Below, one piece after another: positions 8,196-17,374 of a stretch of 64,000 nt of DNA. Source of the DNA: Prevotella sp. P5-92 (GTDB taxonomy: Bacteria > Bacteroidota > Bacteroidia > Bacteroidales > Bacteroidaceae); the NCBI RefSeq assembly GCF_002251245.1, contig NZ_NPJG01000125.1, positions 124,001-188,000 on the forward strand, read 5' to 3'. The position numbers and the translations under genes are program-made. Each line of letters starts with the position of its first letter. Within the stretch, counting starts at the first letter, position 1. The notes below the pieces were generated by a model. That model did not search any database. It saw nothing but the letters and a program-made list of their open reading frames with translations, and was not told where the DNA came from.

Positions 8196-8961
8196 CACTC
8201 ATATACATCTCGACGGAGAGGAATTTGCCGCTGACCTCGATGAGGTTGTTGCAAGAGCTAAGCAGGCAGGTGTTGGAAAGATGTTATTGCCAGCCATTGA
8301 CGCAAACACGACAGATGCCGTAGAGACATTGTCCAACCGACTCAAAGGTTATGCCTACCCTATGATTGGACTTCACCCCGAAGAGGTGCGCAACGATTGG
8401 CGCGAGGTACTCGGTCTTCTCAGGCCACGAGTTGGAGCACCTTTTGTGGCTATAGGAGAAGTGGGACTCGACTTCTACTGGAGCCGCGAATACGAACAAG
8501 AGCAGATGGAGGCGTTTGAAGAGCAGGTAAAATGGTCCATTGAGACTCGGTTGCCGCTGATGATTCATTGCCGCAAGGCACAGAATGAGATGGTGACAAT
8601 AATGAGACGGTATAAAAACGACTTGCCAGGAGGAGTGTTTCACTGTTTTACAGGCAACGAAATAGAGGCCGCACAATTGCTTGATTTCAGAAATTTTGTA
8701 ATTGGCATCGGCGGCGTTCTCACTTTCAAAAAGTCAAACCTCCCAAGAGTACTTCCGACGATTCCGCTTTCGCGCATTGTGCTCGAGACCGACGCCCCTT
8801 ATATGGCACCAGTACCCATGAGGGGGAAAAGAAATGAGAGTAGTTTCCTCGGATATGTGGTGGAGAAAATGGCGGAGGTTTATCAAATTGATCCAAAAGA
8901 GGTAAGACAACAAACTACAGCCAATGCATGTAGGGTATTTAGAATAGACTTGACTGACTAA
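8176..8961 (+). CDS. tatD: TatD-family metal-dependent hydrolase / DNase
   Basis: A 261-aa TIM-barrel hydrolase; family members are Mg-dependent 3'-5' exonucleases or D-aminoacyl-tRNA deacylase-like enzymes. Metal-site motifs in order: D-T-H9-I-H11, GEVGLDFYW (about 95-103), PLMIHCRKA (about 130), GGVFHCFTG (about 154-162), and LETDAPYMAP near 204-213. Length is normal. The ATG used overlaps the upstream gene by 20 bp; ATG at residue 4 would also keep the active site. It converges with the ExbD gene, and the two stop codons share a CTAA/TTAG tetranucleotide. Confidence 0.93.
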   Translation: MNHMIIDTHIHLDGEEFAADLDEVVARAKQAGVGKMLLPAIDANTTDAVETLSNRLKGYAYPMIGLHPEEVRNDWREVLGLLRPRVGAPFVAIGEVGLDFYWSREYEQEQMEAFEEQVKWSIETRLPLMIHCRKAQNEMVTIMRRYKNDLPGGVFHCFTGNEIEAAQLLDFRNFVIGIGGVLTFKKSNLPRVLPTIPLSRIVLETDAPYMAPVPMRGKRNESSFLGYVVEKMAEVYQIDPKEVRQQTTANACRVFRIDLTD

Positions 8962-9440
8962 TGGGTCTGCATTTCGTTTTGTGTTTTTTCCTTGGCTGAA
9001 TATCTGATTTTCAACGCATTGACACTACGCAGTGCCTGTTTAATATCAGTGATAGTACCCATCTTCACACGTTTGTCGGCTTTAATATCTATTATCATCT
9101 GACCAGCATCATCCTCTGAGATATGCTCGCGCTCGCTTATGACGAAAGAGGCGATATCATCAATGGTAGCAATTTTGTCATTCAGTTGAATGACATAACC
9201 GTCGCTTTTTGTATTGCCGAAATTATCAATCGGATAACCCACATAAATATATAAGGTGGATGCCTTTCGTGTGAGACGTTCGAGTTTTGTTCCGTCGGGA
9301 GTATCTAACTTTACACGCATCTCGTCGTGTCTTAGATGCGTGACGATGAGAAAGAAAAAGAGCACCGTAAAGATTAGATCGGGCAGCGAGGCAGTATTGA
9401 GCAACGGCATCTCTCGATTATTCTTCTTAAACATACTCAT
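8958..9440 (-). CDS. ExbD/TolR-family biopolymer transport protein (second copy of cluster)
   Basis: A 160-aa protein with one transmembrane helix at about residues 19-38 (LPDLIFTVLFFFLIVTHLR) and a periplasmic domain, as in ExbD/TolR. The conserved pore aspartate sits at the start of this helix (PDLIFT). The periplasmic part contains MIIDIKADKRVKMGTITDI. It overlaps the upstream ExbD gene by 4 bp (ATGA) and is the last gene of the ExbB-small membrane protein-ExbD-ExbD cluster. Such paired ExbD proteins with one ExbB are common in Bacteroidota. Confidence 0.88.
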   Translation of the reverse strand: MSMFKKNNREMPLLNTASLPDLIFTVLFFFLIVTHLRHDEMRVKLDTPDGTKLERLTRKASTLYIYVGYPIDNFGNTKSDGYVIQLNDKIATIDDIASFVISEREHISEDDAGQMIIDIKADKRVKMGTITDIKQALRSVNALKIRYSAKEKTQNEMQTH

Positions 9441-10072
9441 GGTTTGCCTCCTTTCATGGTTTTGCCAGCAGCTGAAACCATTTCTGCCTTATTGGAGGTA
9501 GATGGAACGACAGTTTCTGTATTGTTGTTGTCTAAATGAGTGTCAATCTGTTCGGATATGCGTTGGGGAATGGCTTTCTGGGCCAACTCTTGATCTTCTG
9601 CTGAGCACCTGCTAAACGGACGATTAAAGTACTTGTAGCAATAAGTGTCGCGCAGATTACGATAGATATCGACTATGGTGTTTTGGACGAAGAAATAGCG
9701 GTCGTAGCTGCTGGCACGGTCTGCATGAATAGAGACAATATTTTTCTTTGGCAACTTCATGATGAAGTCTTTCACAATCATTGATAATGAATCATCAGGC
9801 ATCTGACGTCCGTCGATGGTAATGATGTCATCGGCCGAGATATCAATCTCGATAACATGCTCGCGTTCAACGTCCATCACCTCCTGTTGATCTTCATGAG
9901 GCATAGGAGGAAGTTGACGCACAAGACCGTAGTCGGTGTCGAGTGATGTGGTCACGAGAAAGAAAATGAGCAGAATAAACGATATGTCGGCAGTCGATGT
10001 TGTATTGAGTGCCGACGTGCGTCGTTTCTTTTTTCTGAATCTTATCTCTCGCATACTAATAATTAATTTCAA
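9437..10072 (-). CDS. ExbD/TolR-family biopolymer transport protein (first copy of cluster)
   Basis: A 211-aa ExbD-like protein. The cytoplasmic N-terminus is very basic (REIRFRKKKRRTSALNTTST), then ADISFILLIFFLVTTSL (about 28-44) forms the single transmembrane helix with the conserved pore Asp. The periplasmic domain contains the beta-strand segment EIDISADDIITIDGRQM. It is longer than the second copy because of a C-terminal tail of about 60 residues rich in Asn, Ser and Glu. With ExbB (10341-11240) it should form the proton-driven motor that energises a TonB-type protein. Coupled to the next gene by a 4-bp overlap. Confidence 0.9.
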   Translation of the reverse strand: MKLIISMREIRFRKKKRRTSALNTTSTADISFILLIFFLVTTSLDTDYGLVRQLPPMPHEDQQEVMDVEREHVIEIDISADDIITIDGRQMPDDSLSMIVKDFIMKLPKKNIVSIHADRASSYDRYFFVQNTIVDIYRNLRDTYCYKYFNRPFSRCSAEDQELAQKAIPQRISEQIDTHLDNNNTETVVPSTSNKAEMVSAAGKTMKGGKP

Positions 10073-10092
10073 TTTATTCTCGCCCCAAGAGT

Positions 10093-10341
10093 CTATTTCA
10101 TCATCTTTCGAGCCAAACCTGACATACTCACCAGGACAACTGTCACGGCAAGGAACAACATTATATAGATAAATAAGATGACAACATCGGTAAACAAGGG
10201 AGCATTAAACTGAGGATCGTCAAAAAATGGTGTATCGAACCCTACGAGCCAAAAAGCGCTGAAGACGATGACCGTAACGGTCACAAGTACGATAAGTACT
10301 ATGCGCGAGAGGCGAGAGGGATGCATTTGTAATATTTTCAT
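10093..10341 (-). CDS. Small membrane protein of the ExbB/ExbD cluster
   Basis: An 82-aa protein with two predicted transmembrane helices (about 13-33, RIVLIVLVTVTVIVFSAFWLV in part, and about 50-72, VVILFIYIMLFLAVTVVLVSM). It starts on the last base of the ExbB stop region and lies between ExbB and the first ExbD. Similar small two-helix proteins sit at this place in other Bacteroidota ExbBD clusters (recalled, not checked). No domain name is known to me; a role as accessory motor subunit is inferred from position only. Confidence 0.75.
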   Translation of the reverse strand: MKILQMHPSRLSRIVLIVLVTVTVIVFSAFWLVGFDTPFFDDPQFNAPLFTDVVILFIYIMLFLAVTVVLVSMSGLARKMMK

Positions 10342-11240
10342 TATCTTGTCTCCTTATATTTTGTGATGGCATCAAGAAGCGTAATGGCCGACTCCTCCAT
10401 CTGTGATGTTATATGTTCTATCTTCGAAAGAATATAGTTATAGAATAGCTGAAGTACAACTGCTACAATTATACCAAAAATGGTGGTGATAAGAGCTACC
10501 TTCATGCCCGAGGCAACAATCGTAGCGCTTATGTCGCCTGCCTGCTGAATATTGTCGAACGACATCACCATTCCTATCACAGTTCCAAGGAATCCAAGCG
10601 ACGGAGCTATCTGTATGAAGAGGTTAATCCAGGTGCAACCTCGCTCAAGGTTGGCAGTCTGTACTGTTCCATACGATACGATGCTACGTTCTATATTGTC
10701 TATCGTCTCATTTATTCTGATTAGTCCTTGTATGCAAATAGAGGCTACCGGTCCACGAGTATTGCGGCACAACTCCTTGGCACCCTCAATATCGTCATTA
10801 GCGATAAGCGTGTCTAGCTCAGACATGAATTTCTTGGCGTTAATCTCCGACAATGTTAGATAGACAATTCGCTCAATACAGAATGCAAGACCTAACACGA
10901 GAGCTAAAGCGACAAGGGACATAAAACCAGCGTTGCCTTCAATAAACTTCTGTTTCAGTTGCTTGTGCAGTCCTGCAGTCTCCTCGACCTCAAGTACATC
11001 TTCACCAAGCGTTTCATCAGTGACAGTAGTTGCTGCAGCGGAGTCCACAGCAGACGAAGCACCTGCTCCAAAAACAGTTGATGCTGTATCCCCAGCAGAC
11101 TTAGTTCCAACTACAGCATTTGTTTCGGTAGCTATCGCAACTGCATTAGAATAAAGTTGTAATGAATTAGTCATTTGAGCATTTACCGACGAGCAAACGA
11201 CAGACAAGACAAGCATGATAAGAATAATCAATTTCTTCAT
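10341..11240 (-). CDS. exbB: MotA/TolQ/ExbB proton-channel protein
   Basis: A 299-aa protein. The N-terminus MKKLIILIMLVLSVVCSSVNAQ looks like a signal sequence or first membrane helix, followed by an Ala/Thr/Ser-rich periplasmic stretch (about 40-75). The three ExbB helices follow: MSLVALALVLGLAFCIERIVYL (in part, about 110-130), INLFIQIAPSLGFLGTVIGM (about 207-226) and VALITTIFGIIVAVVLQLFY (about 248-267). The segment APSLGFLGTVIGMVMSF is the family signature. The start at 11240 is preferred over 11336 because the longer version would run through the tRNA-Ser gene. First gene of the motor cluster. Confidence 0.92.
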   Translation of the reverse strand: MKKLIILIMLVLSVVCSSVNAQMTNSLQLYSNAVAIATETNAVVGTKSAGDTASTVFGAGASSAVDSAAATTVTDETLGEDVLEVEETAGLHKQLKQKFIEGNAGFMSLVALALVLGLAFCIERIVYLTLSEINAKKFMSELDTLIANDDIEGAKELCRNTRGPVASICIQGLIRINETIDNIERSIVSYGTVQTANLERGCTWINLFIQIAPSLGFLGTVIGMVMSFDNIQQAGDISATIVASGMKVALITTIFGIIVAVVLQLFYNYILSKIEHITSQMEESAITLLDAITKYKETR

Positions 11241-11262
11241 TTTGAAACCAATCTTTGATTTG

Positions 11263-11350
11263 CGGAAAGGACGGGATTCGAACCCGTGATACGCTTTTGA
11301 CGTATACACGCTTTCCAGGCGTGCCTCTTCAACCACTCGAGCACCTTTCC
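11263..11350 (-). tRNA. tRNA-Ser (anticodon GGA)
   Basis: Read on the minus strand, an 88-nt class II tRNA. The 7-bp acceptor stem pairs GGAAAGG with CCTTTCC, with G as discriminator base. The anticodon stem CACGC/GCGTG encloses the loop CTGGAAA with anticodon GGA (11314-11316). A long variable arm (GTATACG...CGTATAC type pairing) and the T-loop GGTTCGAATCC are present. CCA is not encoded. It decodes UCC and UCU. Confidence 0.97.
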
Positions 11351-11364
11351 TTTATTTCGGGATG

Positions 11365-11372
11365 CAAAGGTA
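11365..11372 (-). promoter_or_regulatory. -7 promoter box (TACCTTTG) of tRNA-Ser
   Basis: An exact TAnnTTTG box 14 nt upstream of the mature tRNA 5' end. A CTTG at about 11392-11395 sits 19 bp farther upstream, the expected -33 spacing. The exbB cluster may also be read from here, since its first gene begins 22 bp after the tRNA. Confidence 0.7.
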
Positions 11373-11546
11373 ATACTATATTTCCGTAAAACAAGCATTC
11401 CCCTATTCTTTTTAATTTTTTTTATAGAATAGAGGAATACCTGCTTACCTAAATACCCCAAACCTTATAAAAATCCGAATATATCCAAATATTTAGGAAA
11501 GTTTGAACTCTCTTGTATCATTGGAGTGATTCTGGAAAACCAAGAA

Positions 11547-13010
11547 TTATTTTTTTAATACTGGTTCGCAAGTTAGATTTACCCCCAGCTTCTTGAATAT
11601 CTTCCTATCTACCTCACTGAGCATCACGGTGCAATGTACTTGACAGCCACGCAACTTTGGGAGTTGTTGGAGAGCACTGCGGCAATTCTCGTCTTTCTCT
11701 GACAACACAGAGAGAGCCACAAGCACCTCGTCGGTATGAAGACGAGGATTGTGGCCACCAAGATAGTTAATCTTTGTGTGCTGTATAGGCTCTATCATTG
11801 ACTGCGGTATGAGTTTTTTCTCATGATCGATGCCAGCAAGATGTTTCATAACATTAAGCAAAAGTGCTGCACTACAACCGAGCAACGGACTGGAATGACC
11901 CGTGATAATTGTACCATCGTCAAGTTCTATCGCCGACGAAGTGTGTCCGGACTTCTTCAGACAAATTTTAGCAGCTGTTGTGGTGCGACGGAAGTCGGTG
12001 TTGATCTTTGCTTGGTTAAACAGCATCTGTATCTTGCTTATCTCCGCCTCGTTACATGCTCCTCTTGCCATCTTGTTAGTGGCATCGTAATATCGACGGA
12101 TAATCTCGTTTTTCGATGCATCGCAACACACGCTGTCATCGCTGATACAGAATCCCACCATGTTGACACCCATGTCTGTTGGCGACTTGTACGGATTATT
12201 GCCATAAATGCCTTCAAAAAGTGCATTTAGGACAGGATAAATCTCGATGTCGCGATTGTAGTTTATGGCTATCTTGTTGTATGCGTCGAGATGGAATGGG
12301 TCGATCATGTTCACATCGTTGAGGTCGGCGGTTGCTGCTTCGTAGGCAATGTTTACAGGATGCTTCAGAGGCAAATTCCACACCGGGAAGGTCTCGAACT
12401 TAGCGTACCCTGCCCGTATGCCACGTTTATTCTCATTATAAAGCTGACTGAGACAAACCGCCATTTTACCGCTACCAGGGCCAGGCGCAGTGACAATGAC
12501 AAGGGGGCGTTCGGTCTCCACATAATCGTTTTTCCCGAATCCCTCATCAGAGGCTATGAGCGCCACATTGTGTGGATAGCCCTCGATGAGATAATGACAA
12601 TAGGTCTTTATATCATCACGTTCAAGACGCTGCTTAAAGGCTATGGCAGCAGGCTGACCGTTATAATGTGTGATAACTACCGAACCGACCATAAACCCAC
12701 GATTCTGGAATTCTCCGCGAAGACGGAGCACGTCCTCGTCATAAGTGATTCCGAGATCAGCGCGTTTTTTATTTTTCTCTATATCGGCTGCACTAATGAC
12801 GATAACAATCTCGATGCTATCGCTAATTTTCTGAAACATGCGCAGCTTGCTGTCGGGCTGAAATCCCGGAAGCACACGGCTGGCGTGATGATCGTCGAAG
12901 AGCTTTCCTCCCAGTTCGAGGTACAACTTGCCATCGAACTGGGAGATTCGCTCTTTGATATGTTCAGACTGAATGGTCTGATACTTCTCGTTGTCAAATC
13001 CTATTTTCAT
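11547..13010 (-). CDS. DUF1846 family protein
   Basis: A 487-aa protein matching the large DUF1846 family in length and sequence. Recognisable stretches are KIGFDNEKYQTIQSEHIKER at the N-terminus, ELGGKLFDDHHASRVLPGF (about 32-50), VTAPGPGSGKMAVCLSQLY (about 173-191, a P-loop-like glycine-rich turn) and KFETFPVWNLPLKHPVN (about 204-220). The biochemical function is not established to my knowledge. It is monocistronic: an own -7 box lies 20 nt upstream, and the GH5 gene to its right ends at 13085 in the same direction. Confidence 0.88.
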   Translation of the reverse strand: MKIGFDNEKYQTIQSEHIKERISQFDGKLYLELGGKLFDDHHASRVLPGFQPDSKLRMFQKISDSIEIVIVISAADIEKNKKRADLGITYDEDVLRLRGEFQNRGFMVGSVVITHYNGQPAAIAFKQRLERDDIKTYCHYLIEGYPHNVALIASDEGFGKNDYVETERPLVIVTAPGPGSGKMAVCLSQLYNENKRGIRAGYAKFETFPVWNLPLKHPVNIAYEAATADLNDVNMIDPFHLDAYNKIAINYNRDIEIYPVLNALFEGIYGNNPYKSPTDMGVNMVGFCISDDSVCCDASKNEIIRRYYDATNKMARGACNEAEISKIQMLFNQAKINTDFRRTTTAAKICLKKSGHTSSAIELDDGTIITGHSSPLLGCSAALLLNVMKHLAGIDHEKKLIPQSMIEPIQHTKINYLGGHNPRLHTDEVLVALSVLSEKDENCRSALQQLPKLRGCQVHCTVMLSEVDRKIFKKLGVNLTCEPVLKK

Positions 13011-13030
13011 TGTTTTTGCAAAATTTGGTG

Positions 13031-13038
13031 CAAAATTA
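13031..13038 (-). promoter_or_regulatory. -7 promoter box (TAATTTTG) of the DUF1846 gene
   Basis: The minus strand reads TAATTTTGCACC, an exact TAnnTTTG box 20 nt upstream of the ATG at 13010. It gives this gene transcription independent of the polysaccharide utilization locus that ends just upstream. Confidence 0.65.
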
Positions 13039-13084
13039 CAATAAAAAATCGGTATAAAGGAATAAATGAGAAGTTTTTTTTATT

Positions 13085-14596
13085 TTACTTCCACTGTGAG
13101 GCTTTTACACCTTCAATGATACCGTCATAAGCAGGCTGATTGAAAATAGTTTTATTTGAGCGGTCGAGGATTGTCATTGTACCCTTAGTACCACCACGGT
13201 TGGTGTAGTTGATGTCCCATGCCATTGGTATCACACCATTGTTGATTGACTGAGTAGTAACCTCCTTAAACCATGCTTTCACTGAATTGTCGTGAATAGC
13301 CTGCTCATCTCCAATCTCGCGCCACTGGGCACTATACTCACCCAAAATAACAGGCACACCGTTGGCATAGAATTTCTTGTTAAGACTCTCTATAAGAGGC
13401 TTAATGGAGTCCTCGTCCTTGTTGTATGTGGTATTATGACTTGAACCTATATTGCCCTTACCCCAGAACCATGTTGCTCCATCGTCTTCCTGACCTGCGA
13501 AGCTCCATGGGTTATAGAAGTGCACCTCAACCATCAAGCGCTTTTCAGCGGCATCAGTAGGCAGAGTGAAGGCATCCTTTGTGGCAAGTGTGATATCGGT
13601 TGACGGCCCCTGAACAACAAGTGTTCTCTGTGCGTTGTTACCACCGGTAGCGCGCACTGCATCCACAAATGCCTGATTGTAGGTCAGAAGTATCGGTGTG
13701 AGTTCGGCATCCTTACCATTAAAGAGATTATAATTTTGGAAAGGCTCGTTCAAACCAGCGAAGAGCAGGTGCTCATCATAGTTTTGGAAGGCATTGGCAA
13801 TCTGTGTCCAAAGTGTCTTGAGCATTGTTGACTTCTCGCTGATAATGGTTTCGTCAACCTTAGAATACTTATCTGCAGTCTTAGAGAATCCCTCTACCTC
13901 AATCCAACCACCATCATAGTGGTCGTTGAGCACCACATATAGACCAGCATTCATACAGTAGTCAACAACCTCTTTCACGCGCTCCAACCATGCGGCATCG
14001 ATTTTGCCATTGGTAGAGTGGATATACCATGAACAAGGAATACGTACCGACTTAAAGCCCTTTGCCTTAACAAAGTCGATAACCTCCTGTGTCGTTTTGG
14101 TATTCTGCCATGCTGTCTCGGCTGCAACACCATCGCCCGAAGCCTCAAGAGTGTTACCGAGGTTCCATCCGGGATACATCTCTGCGGCAATCTCCTTGGC
14201 AGTACGGAAGGTGTAAGTCTCCTCTGGCTTTACTATCTTTCCAACCTGAGTCACTACAATGCGGTCAAAGGCACCGTCCAGGTTGGCAAGGATAGTGCCT
14301 TGGCGCTCCTCACCGGTGTTCTTTGCACATATTACAGAGAAAGAAGATGATTTCTTGTCACCTGATATACGGGCTACAGAAATCCAGTCTGCTTCAGAGC
14401 GCACGAATGCCGTGCCGCCCTGAACAGTGAATACTGCGTCGCCACCATCCACACCGAAAGCGAGTTCGGTGGGAGTGATGTTGAGCGTACCTTTGCTGTC
14501 TGCCAATGGATTGGGGTTACTGTCGTCGCTACATGCCGACAACATCACTGCGCTCATGGCAAAGAGCATCAGAAATAATGATGATATTTTTTTCAT
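13085..14596 (-). CDS. Surface lipoprotein endo-glucanase, BACON + GH5 domains
   Basis: A 503-aa retaining endo-beta-glycanase that should cut the polysaccharide bound at the cell surface. The signal peptide ends in the lipobox LSAC followed by SDDSNPN, the acidic run typical of surface-exported Bacteroidota lipoproteins. A BACON domain occupies about 38-120 (LNITPTELAFGVDGG, WISVARISG). The GH5 domain (about 130-495) opens with MYPGWNLGNTLEASGDG; E284 in GLNEPF is the acid/base and E420 in ILGEYSA the nucleophile. The start of the catalytic domain resembles subfamily 4, so mixed-linkage glucan, xyloglucan or glucomannan are plausible substrates (inference). Last gene of the locus, 33 nt after the surface lipoprotein gene. 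Confidence 0.9.
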   Translation of the reverse strand: MKKISSLFLMLFAMSAVMLSACSDDSNPNPLADSKGTLNITPTELAFGVDGGDAVFTVQGGTAFVRSEADWISVARISGDKKSSSFSVICAKNTGEERQGTILANLDGAFDRIVVTQVGKIVKPEETYTFRTAKEIAAEMYPGWNLGNTLEASGDGVAAETAWQNTKTTQEVIDFVKAKGFKSVRIPCSWYIHSTNGKIDAAWLERVKEVVDYCMNAGLYVVLNDHYDGGWIEVEGFSKTADKYSKVDETIISEKSTMLKTLWTQIANAFQNYDEHLLFAGLNEPFQNYNLFNGKDAELTPILLTYNQAFVDAVRATGGNNAQRTLVVQGPSTDITLATKDAFTLPTDAAEKRLMVEVHFYNPWSFAGQEDDGATWFWGKGNIGSSHNTTYNKDEDSIKPLIESLNKKFYANGVPVILGEYSAQWREIGDEQAIHDNSVKAWFKEVTTQSINNGVIPMAWDINYTNRGGTKGTMTILDRSNKTIFNQPAYDGIIEGVKASQWK

Positions 14597-14629
14597 ACTT
14601 TCTTAATTTTCTAATTTATAATACAAGAA

Positions 14630-17326
14630 TTACCAAGGTTTTGCAAACAGCTCGGTAGAGAAGTTACCAATGGTGTATTTACATGACTTCTGGTAGCCGA
14701 GTGAAAGCACGCAGTTGTTGCCTTCCACCACTGTCGCTCCGTCGAATGCAGGGTTTGCAGCAGTGCCACTACCCCAAATATTGTGGAGTTCAACACGGAA
14801 GTTTCCGTTATCCTCAAGGTCACCATAGAGAACCTTGGAAGCATCAAACGGAACATTCACTCCGTCGTTGACTACCGACTTTAACTCAGCAGAGAAGCCA
14901 GAGAAGTATTTGCGGATGTCCACGATATCCACAAGACAGACAGCACCATTGGCAGCTGGGCCATCACAATCAGCATCCACGTCGAGAAGCATACTAAAAT
15001 CGGAAGTGGAAGCGAGTTTATACTGGAAGTTTTCCTTCACCACTTTTACTGCTCCAGGATTCTCCTTGCCCCAGTTACCATGCATTTTAAATTCTGGCTC
15101 AAGTCCTACGGCGGTCTGCTTGGCAGTGAACTCGAGGTTGGTGTCGAGAGAAACAATTGTGAATTTCACCTCGAAGGTAGAGTTGAAGGCAAGGGCTGTC
15201 TCCTCGGTGGTCTCGCCACCTCCGGGATGGAACGGAGTGTCCTTCAATCCATTCCAGGCATCGTTATGTCCGAAGCCCCAGATGTTTGCAATCTCGACGC
15301 GATACTTGCCATTGTTCTCAATGTCACCATAATAGAACTTGTTTGCATCAAATGGAATAACTTTGCCATCAGCCTTAAGGGTGTCAATCTTGACGAAAGC
15401 ATTGGGATAGGCAGCTGCGAAGCCCTCGATATCAAGAACATATACCTGTCCGTAAGCGCGAGGCTCGGCTGTGTTGAATGTAACAGTGTATGTACCTGTC
15501 TGTCCACCTGCCACTGTCACTGTAGCTCCAGCCCAAGCGTCGGAAGGCTCACCGCCTCCGGGCTTCTGGCCATAGCAATTCAGCGTAGCCTTATATCCAT
15601 ACTTCTCCAACTGCGGAACCATGTTGATACTCAACAGACAAGCATCCTGTGAAGGATCAGTGCGCATCACAGCCAACTGCAATGACTTGTCGGTGAGTGA
15701 GAGTATCTTGATGTTATTCTTCAAGTCGTCTGTATATCCAGGACCAAAGTTGGCAGGAGCAAGACAGTTGGCACCTTCGAGGGTGATGGTCTTATTTGCC
15801 TCATCCACGGTGTATGTACCTTCCTCTATTGTTTCCTTACCATCGGCATCCACATGCTTCACAACTACAGTTCCATCTTCATTGAAGGTGATAGAACCTT
15901 GGCAGTTGGCAGCACTTCCACCTACAGCCCATGTGTTGCCGGCAAAATCGGCATCCCAGCACCAAGAGTCGCCTACGACAGGTTCGCCATTTGTCACTGT
16001 ACGCCATGAGTCGTCAGTTCCATAGAAGTATGAAGGGCCATGGAATACTTGATACTCACCATCGAGGGTAAGGTCGATTTCCCATGTCTTGCAGAGCAAG
16101 GACTTGTCAAACGGTATGTTCTTTGCCACTGATACAGGACGAACGGCAAGTGCCTGATATACAGGAGTAGTAGAACGGGCATTGCCACCCTGATTGAAAA
16201 GGTAGCTCATGGCAAACTGCGGGTCGGTGGCATTTATTGAACCAGAGAGATAGCGACCTTCGGTACCTATGCTTGCCGTAGTACCCTGAGTGCGCGAACC
16301 GGCAGCAGGCATAAAGATAGAGTTGCCGTTAGGACCAGTGAACTGATATCCACCCACTCCTTCTTTTTCTATCCATTCAACCTTGCAACAACGGAAGAGT
16401 TCCTCATATTCAGCAATAGTAGGAATAGTAGTCTTGCCATCAGTAACCTTGTTGGCAATATCCTGTGCTGACTTATAAATATCGCTTGAAGCATAGTCCT
16501 CGGGATTGATGCTGGTGTTGTAACCAGTGAGATCACCGAAACCTACAAGAGCTCCCAGCTCAGTCTCTGAGTTTGCACCGATGTTACACTTTGCCCACTT
16601 GGTAGAAAGACCGAGGTCAACGAGGTCGTTGTCAACATCAAATTCCTTAGCGGGAGTGGTGAATTCCTTGGTCTCACCATATACTACACCCTGACCGAGG
16701 TCAAGATAAGCAGCATAATAATATGTTGTTGCAGGAACAAGACCGAGAGCATCAATACTGTAATCAGTACCAAGAACACCAGGGATGCGCACACCGGCAC
16801 GAACACGCTCGTCACCAGGAACACCCGACACAACGATACCCACCTCAGCATTTGCAGGCAACTGCTGAATCTGTCCTGACAGTTTCACACTGTTGGCAGT
16901 CAGATCCTGATAATCACCTGTCACAGCCTTCGAGTCGGTGAGTGTGAGGCTGCTCACTTCTCCCTTGTATGTCACCTTACCCTGAAGAGTGACAAAGGCC
17001 TGATAGTAATATACCGTTCCCGGCATACCCGAGATAGAGACTTCGAACGATGTGCTGGAAGGAGCCACCACACGTTCCGAGAGATTGTCCTGAGACAAAC
17101 CATAGTAGAATCCTGTCACGTATGCACTTGTTGCCTGTCCGTCAAGACCAGCAACTGTACCATGCAAAGTGGCAGAGGTGGATGTCACGTCAGCAGAGCC
17201 AGTGACTACCGAACCGTCCTTCAGCAGCGGGGTGGTGTTAATCCCGTAGTCAACGTCGTCGCTACATGCCGTAAAGCAGAAGCCGAGGACGAACGCCATT
17301 ATACTAAATAATATTTTATTTTTCAT
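14630..17326 (-). CDS. Multidomain surface glycan-binding lipoprotein of the PUL
   Basis: An 898-aa lipoprotein (signal ending FCFTAC, then SDDVDYG). In order: two fibronectin-III-like/Ig-like repeats (about 40-140 and 140-230), each with a TYYYxAY or VYYYQAF strand; a region with VDLGLSTKWAKCNIGANS (about 235-255), as in Bacteroidota FISUMP-type surface proteins; a middle beta-rich domain with KTWEIDLTLDGEYQV (near 415-430); and two similar C-terminal carbohydrate-binding-like modules, each with the motif PFDA-K--YGD-E-NG-(F/Y)RVE--NIWG (near 655-685 and 820-850). It is in the position of SusE/SusF-type glycan-binding proteins. Binding, not catalysis, is expected; no catalytic signature was seen. 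Confidence 0.8.
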   Translation of the reverse strand: MKNKILFSIMAFVLGFCFTACSDDVDYGINTTPLLKDGSVVTGSADVTSTSATLHGTVAGLDGQATSAYVTGFYYGLSQDNLSERVVAPSSTSFEVSISGMPGTVYYYQAFVTLQGKVTYKGEVSSLTLTDSKAVTGDYQDLTANSVKLSGQIQQLPANAEVGIVVSGVPGDERVRAGVRIPGVLGTDYSIDALGLVPATTYYYAAYLDLGQGVVYGETKEFTTPAKEFDVDNDLVDLGLSTKWAKCNIGANSETELGALVGFGDLTGYNTSINPEDYASSDIYKSAQDIANKVTDGKTTIPTIAEYEELFRCCKVEWIEKEGVGGYQFTGPNGNSIFMPAAGSRTQGTTASIGTEGRYLSGSINATDPQFAMSYLFNQGGNARSTTPVYQALAVRPVSVAKNIPFDKSLLCKTWEIDLTLDGEYQVFHGPSYFYGTDDSWRTVTNGEPVVGDSWCWDADFAGNTWAVGGSAANCQGSITFNEDGTVVVKHVDADGKETIEEGTYTVDEANKTITLEGANCLAPANFGPGYTDDLKNNIKILSLTDKSLQLAVMRTDPSQDACLLSINMVPQLEKYGYKATLNCYGQKPGGGEPSDAWAGATVTVAGGQTGTYTVTFNTAEPRAYGQVYVLDIEGFAAAYPNAFVKIDTLKADGKVIPFDANKFYYGDIENNGKYRVEIANIWGFGHNDAWNGLKDTPFHPGGGETTEETALAFNSTFEVKFTIVSLDTNLEFTAKQTAVGLEPEFKMHGNWGKENPGAVKVVKENFQYKLASTSDFSMLLDVDADCDGPAANGAVCLVDIVDIRKYFSGFSAELKSVVNDGVNVPFDASKVLYGDLEDNGNFRVELHNIWGSGTAANPAFDGATVVEGNNCVLSLGYQKSCKYTIGNFSTELFAKPW

Positions 17327-17374
17327 TTTATCTTCTTGTTTAAGAATTTACATTTTTAATTCTTAGTCACAATA

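Noticed and set aside
12291..13130. 279-codon plus-strand ORF antisense to DUF1846
   Set aside because: Shadow frame of a well-supported gene; its composition and lack of domains argue against coding. The same applies to long antisense frames at 29625-30452, 47619-48380 and 62597-63334.
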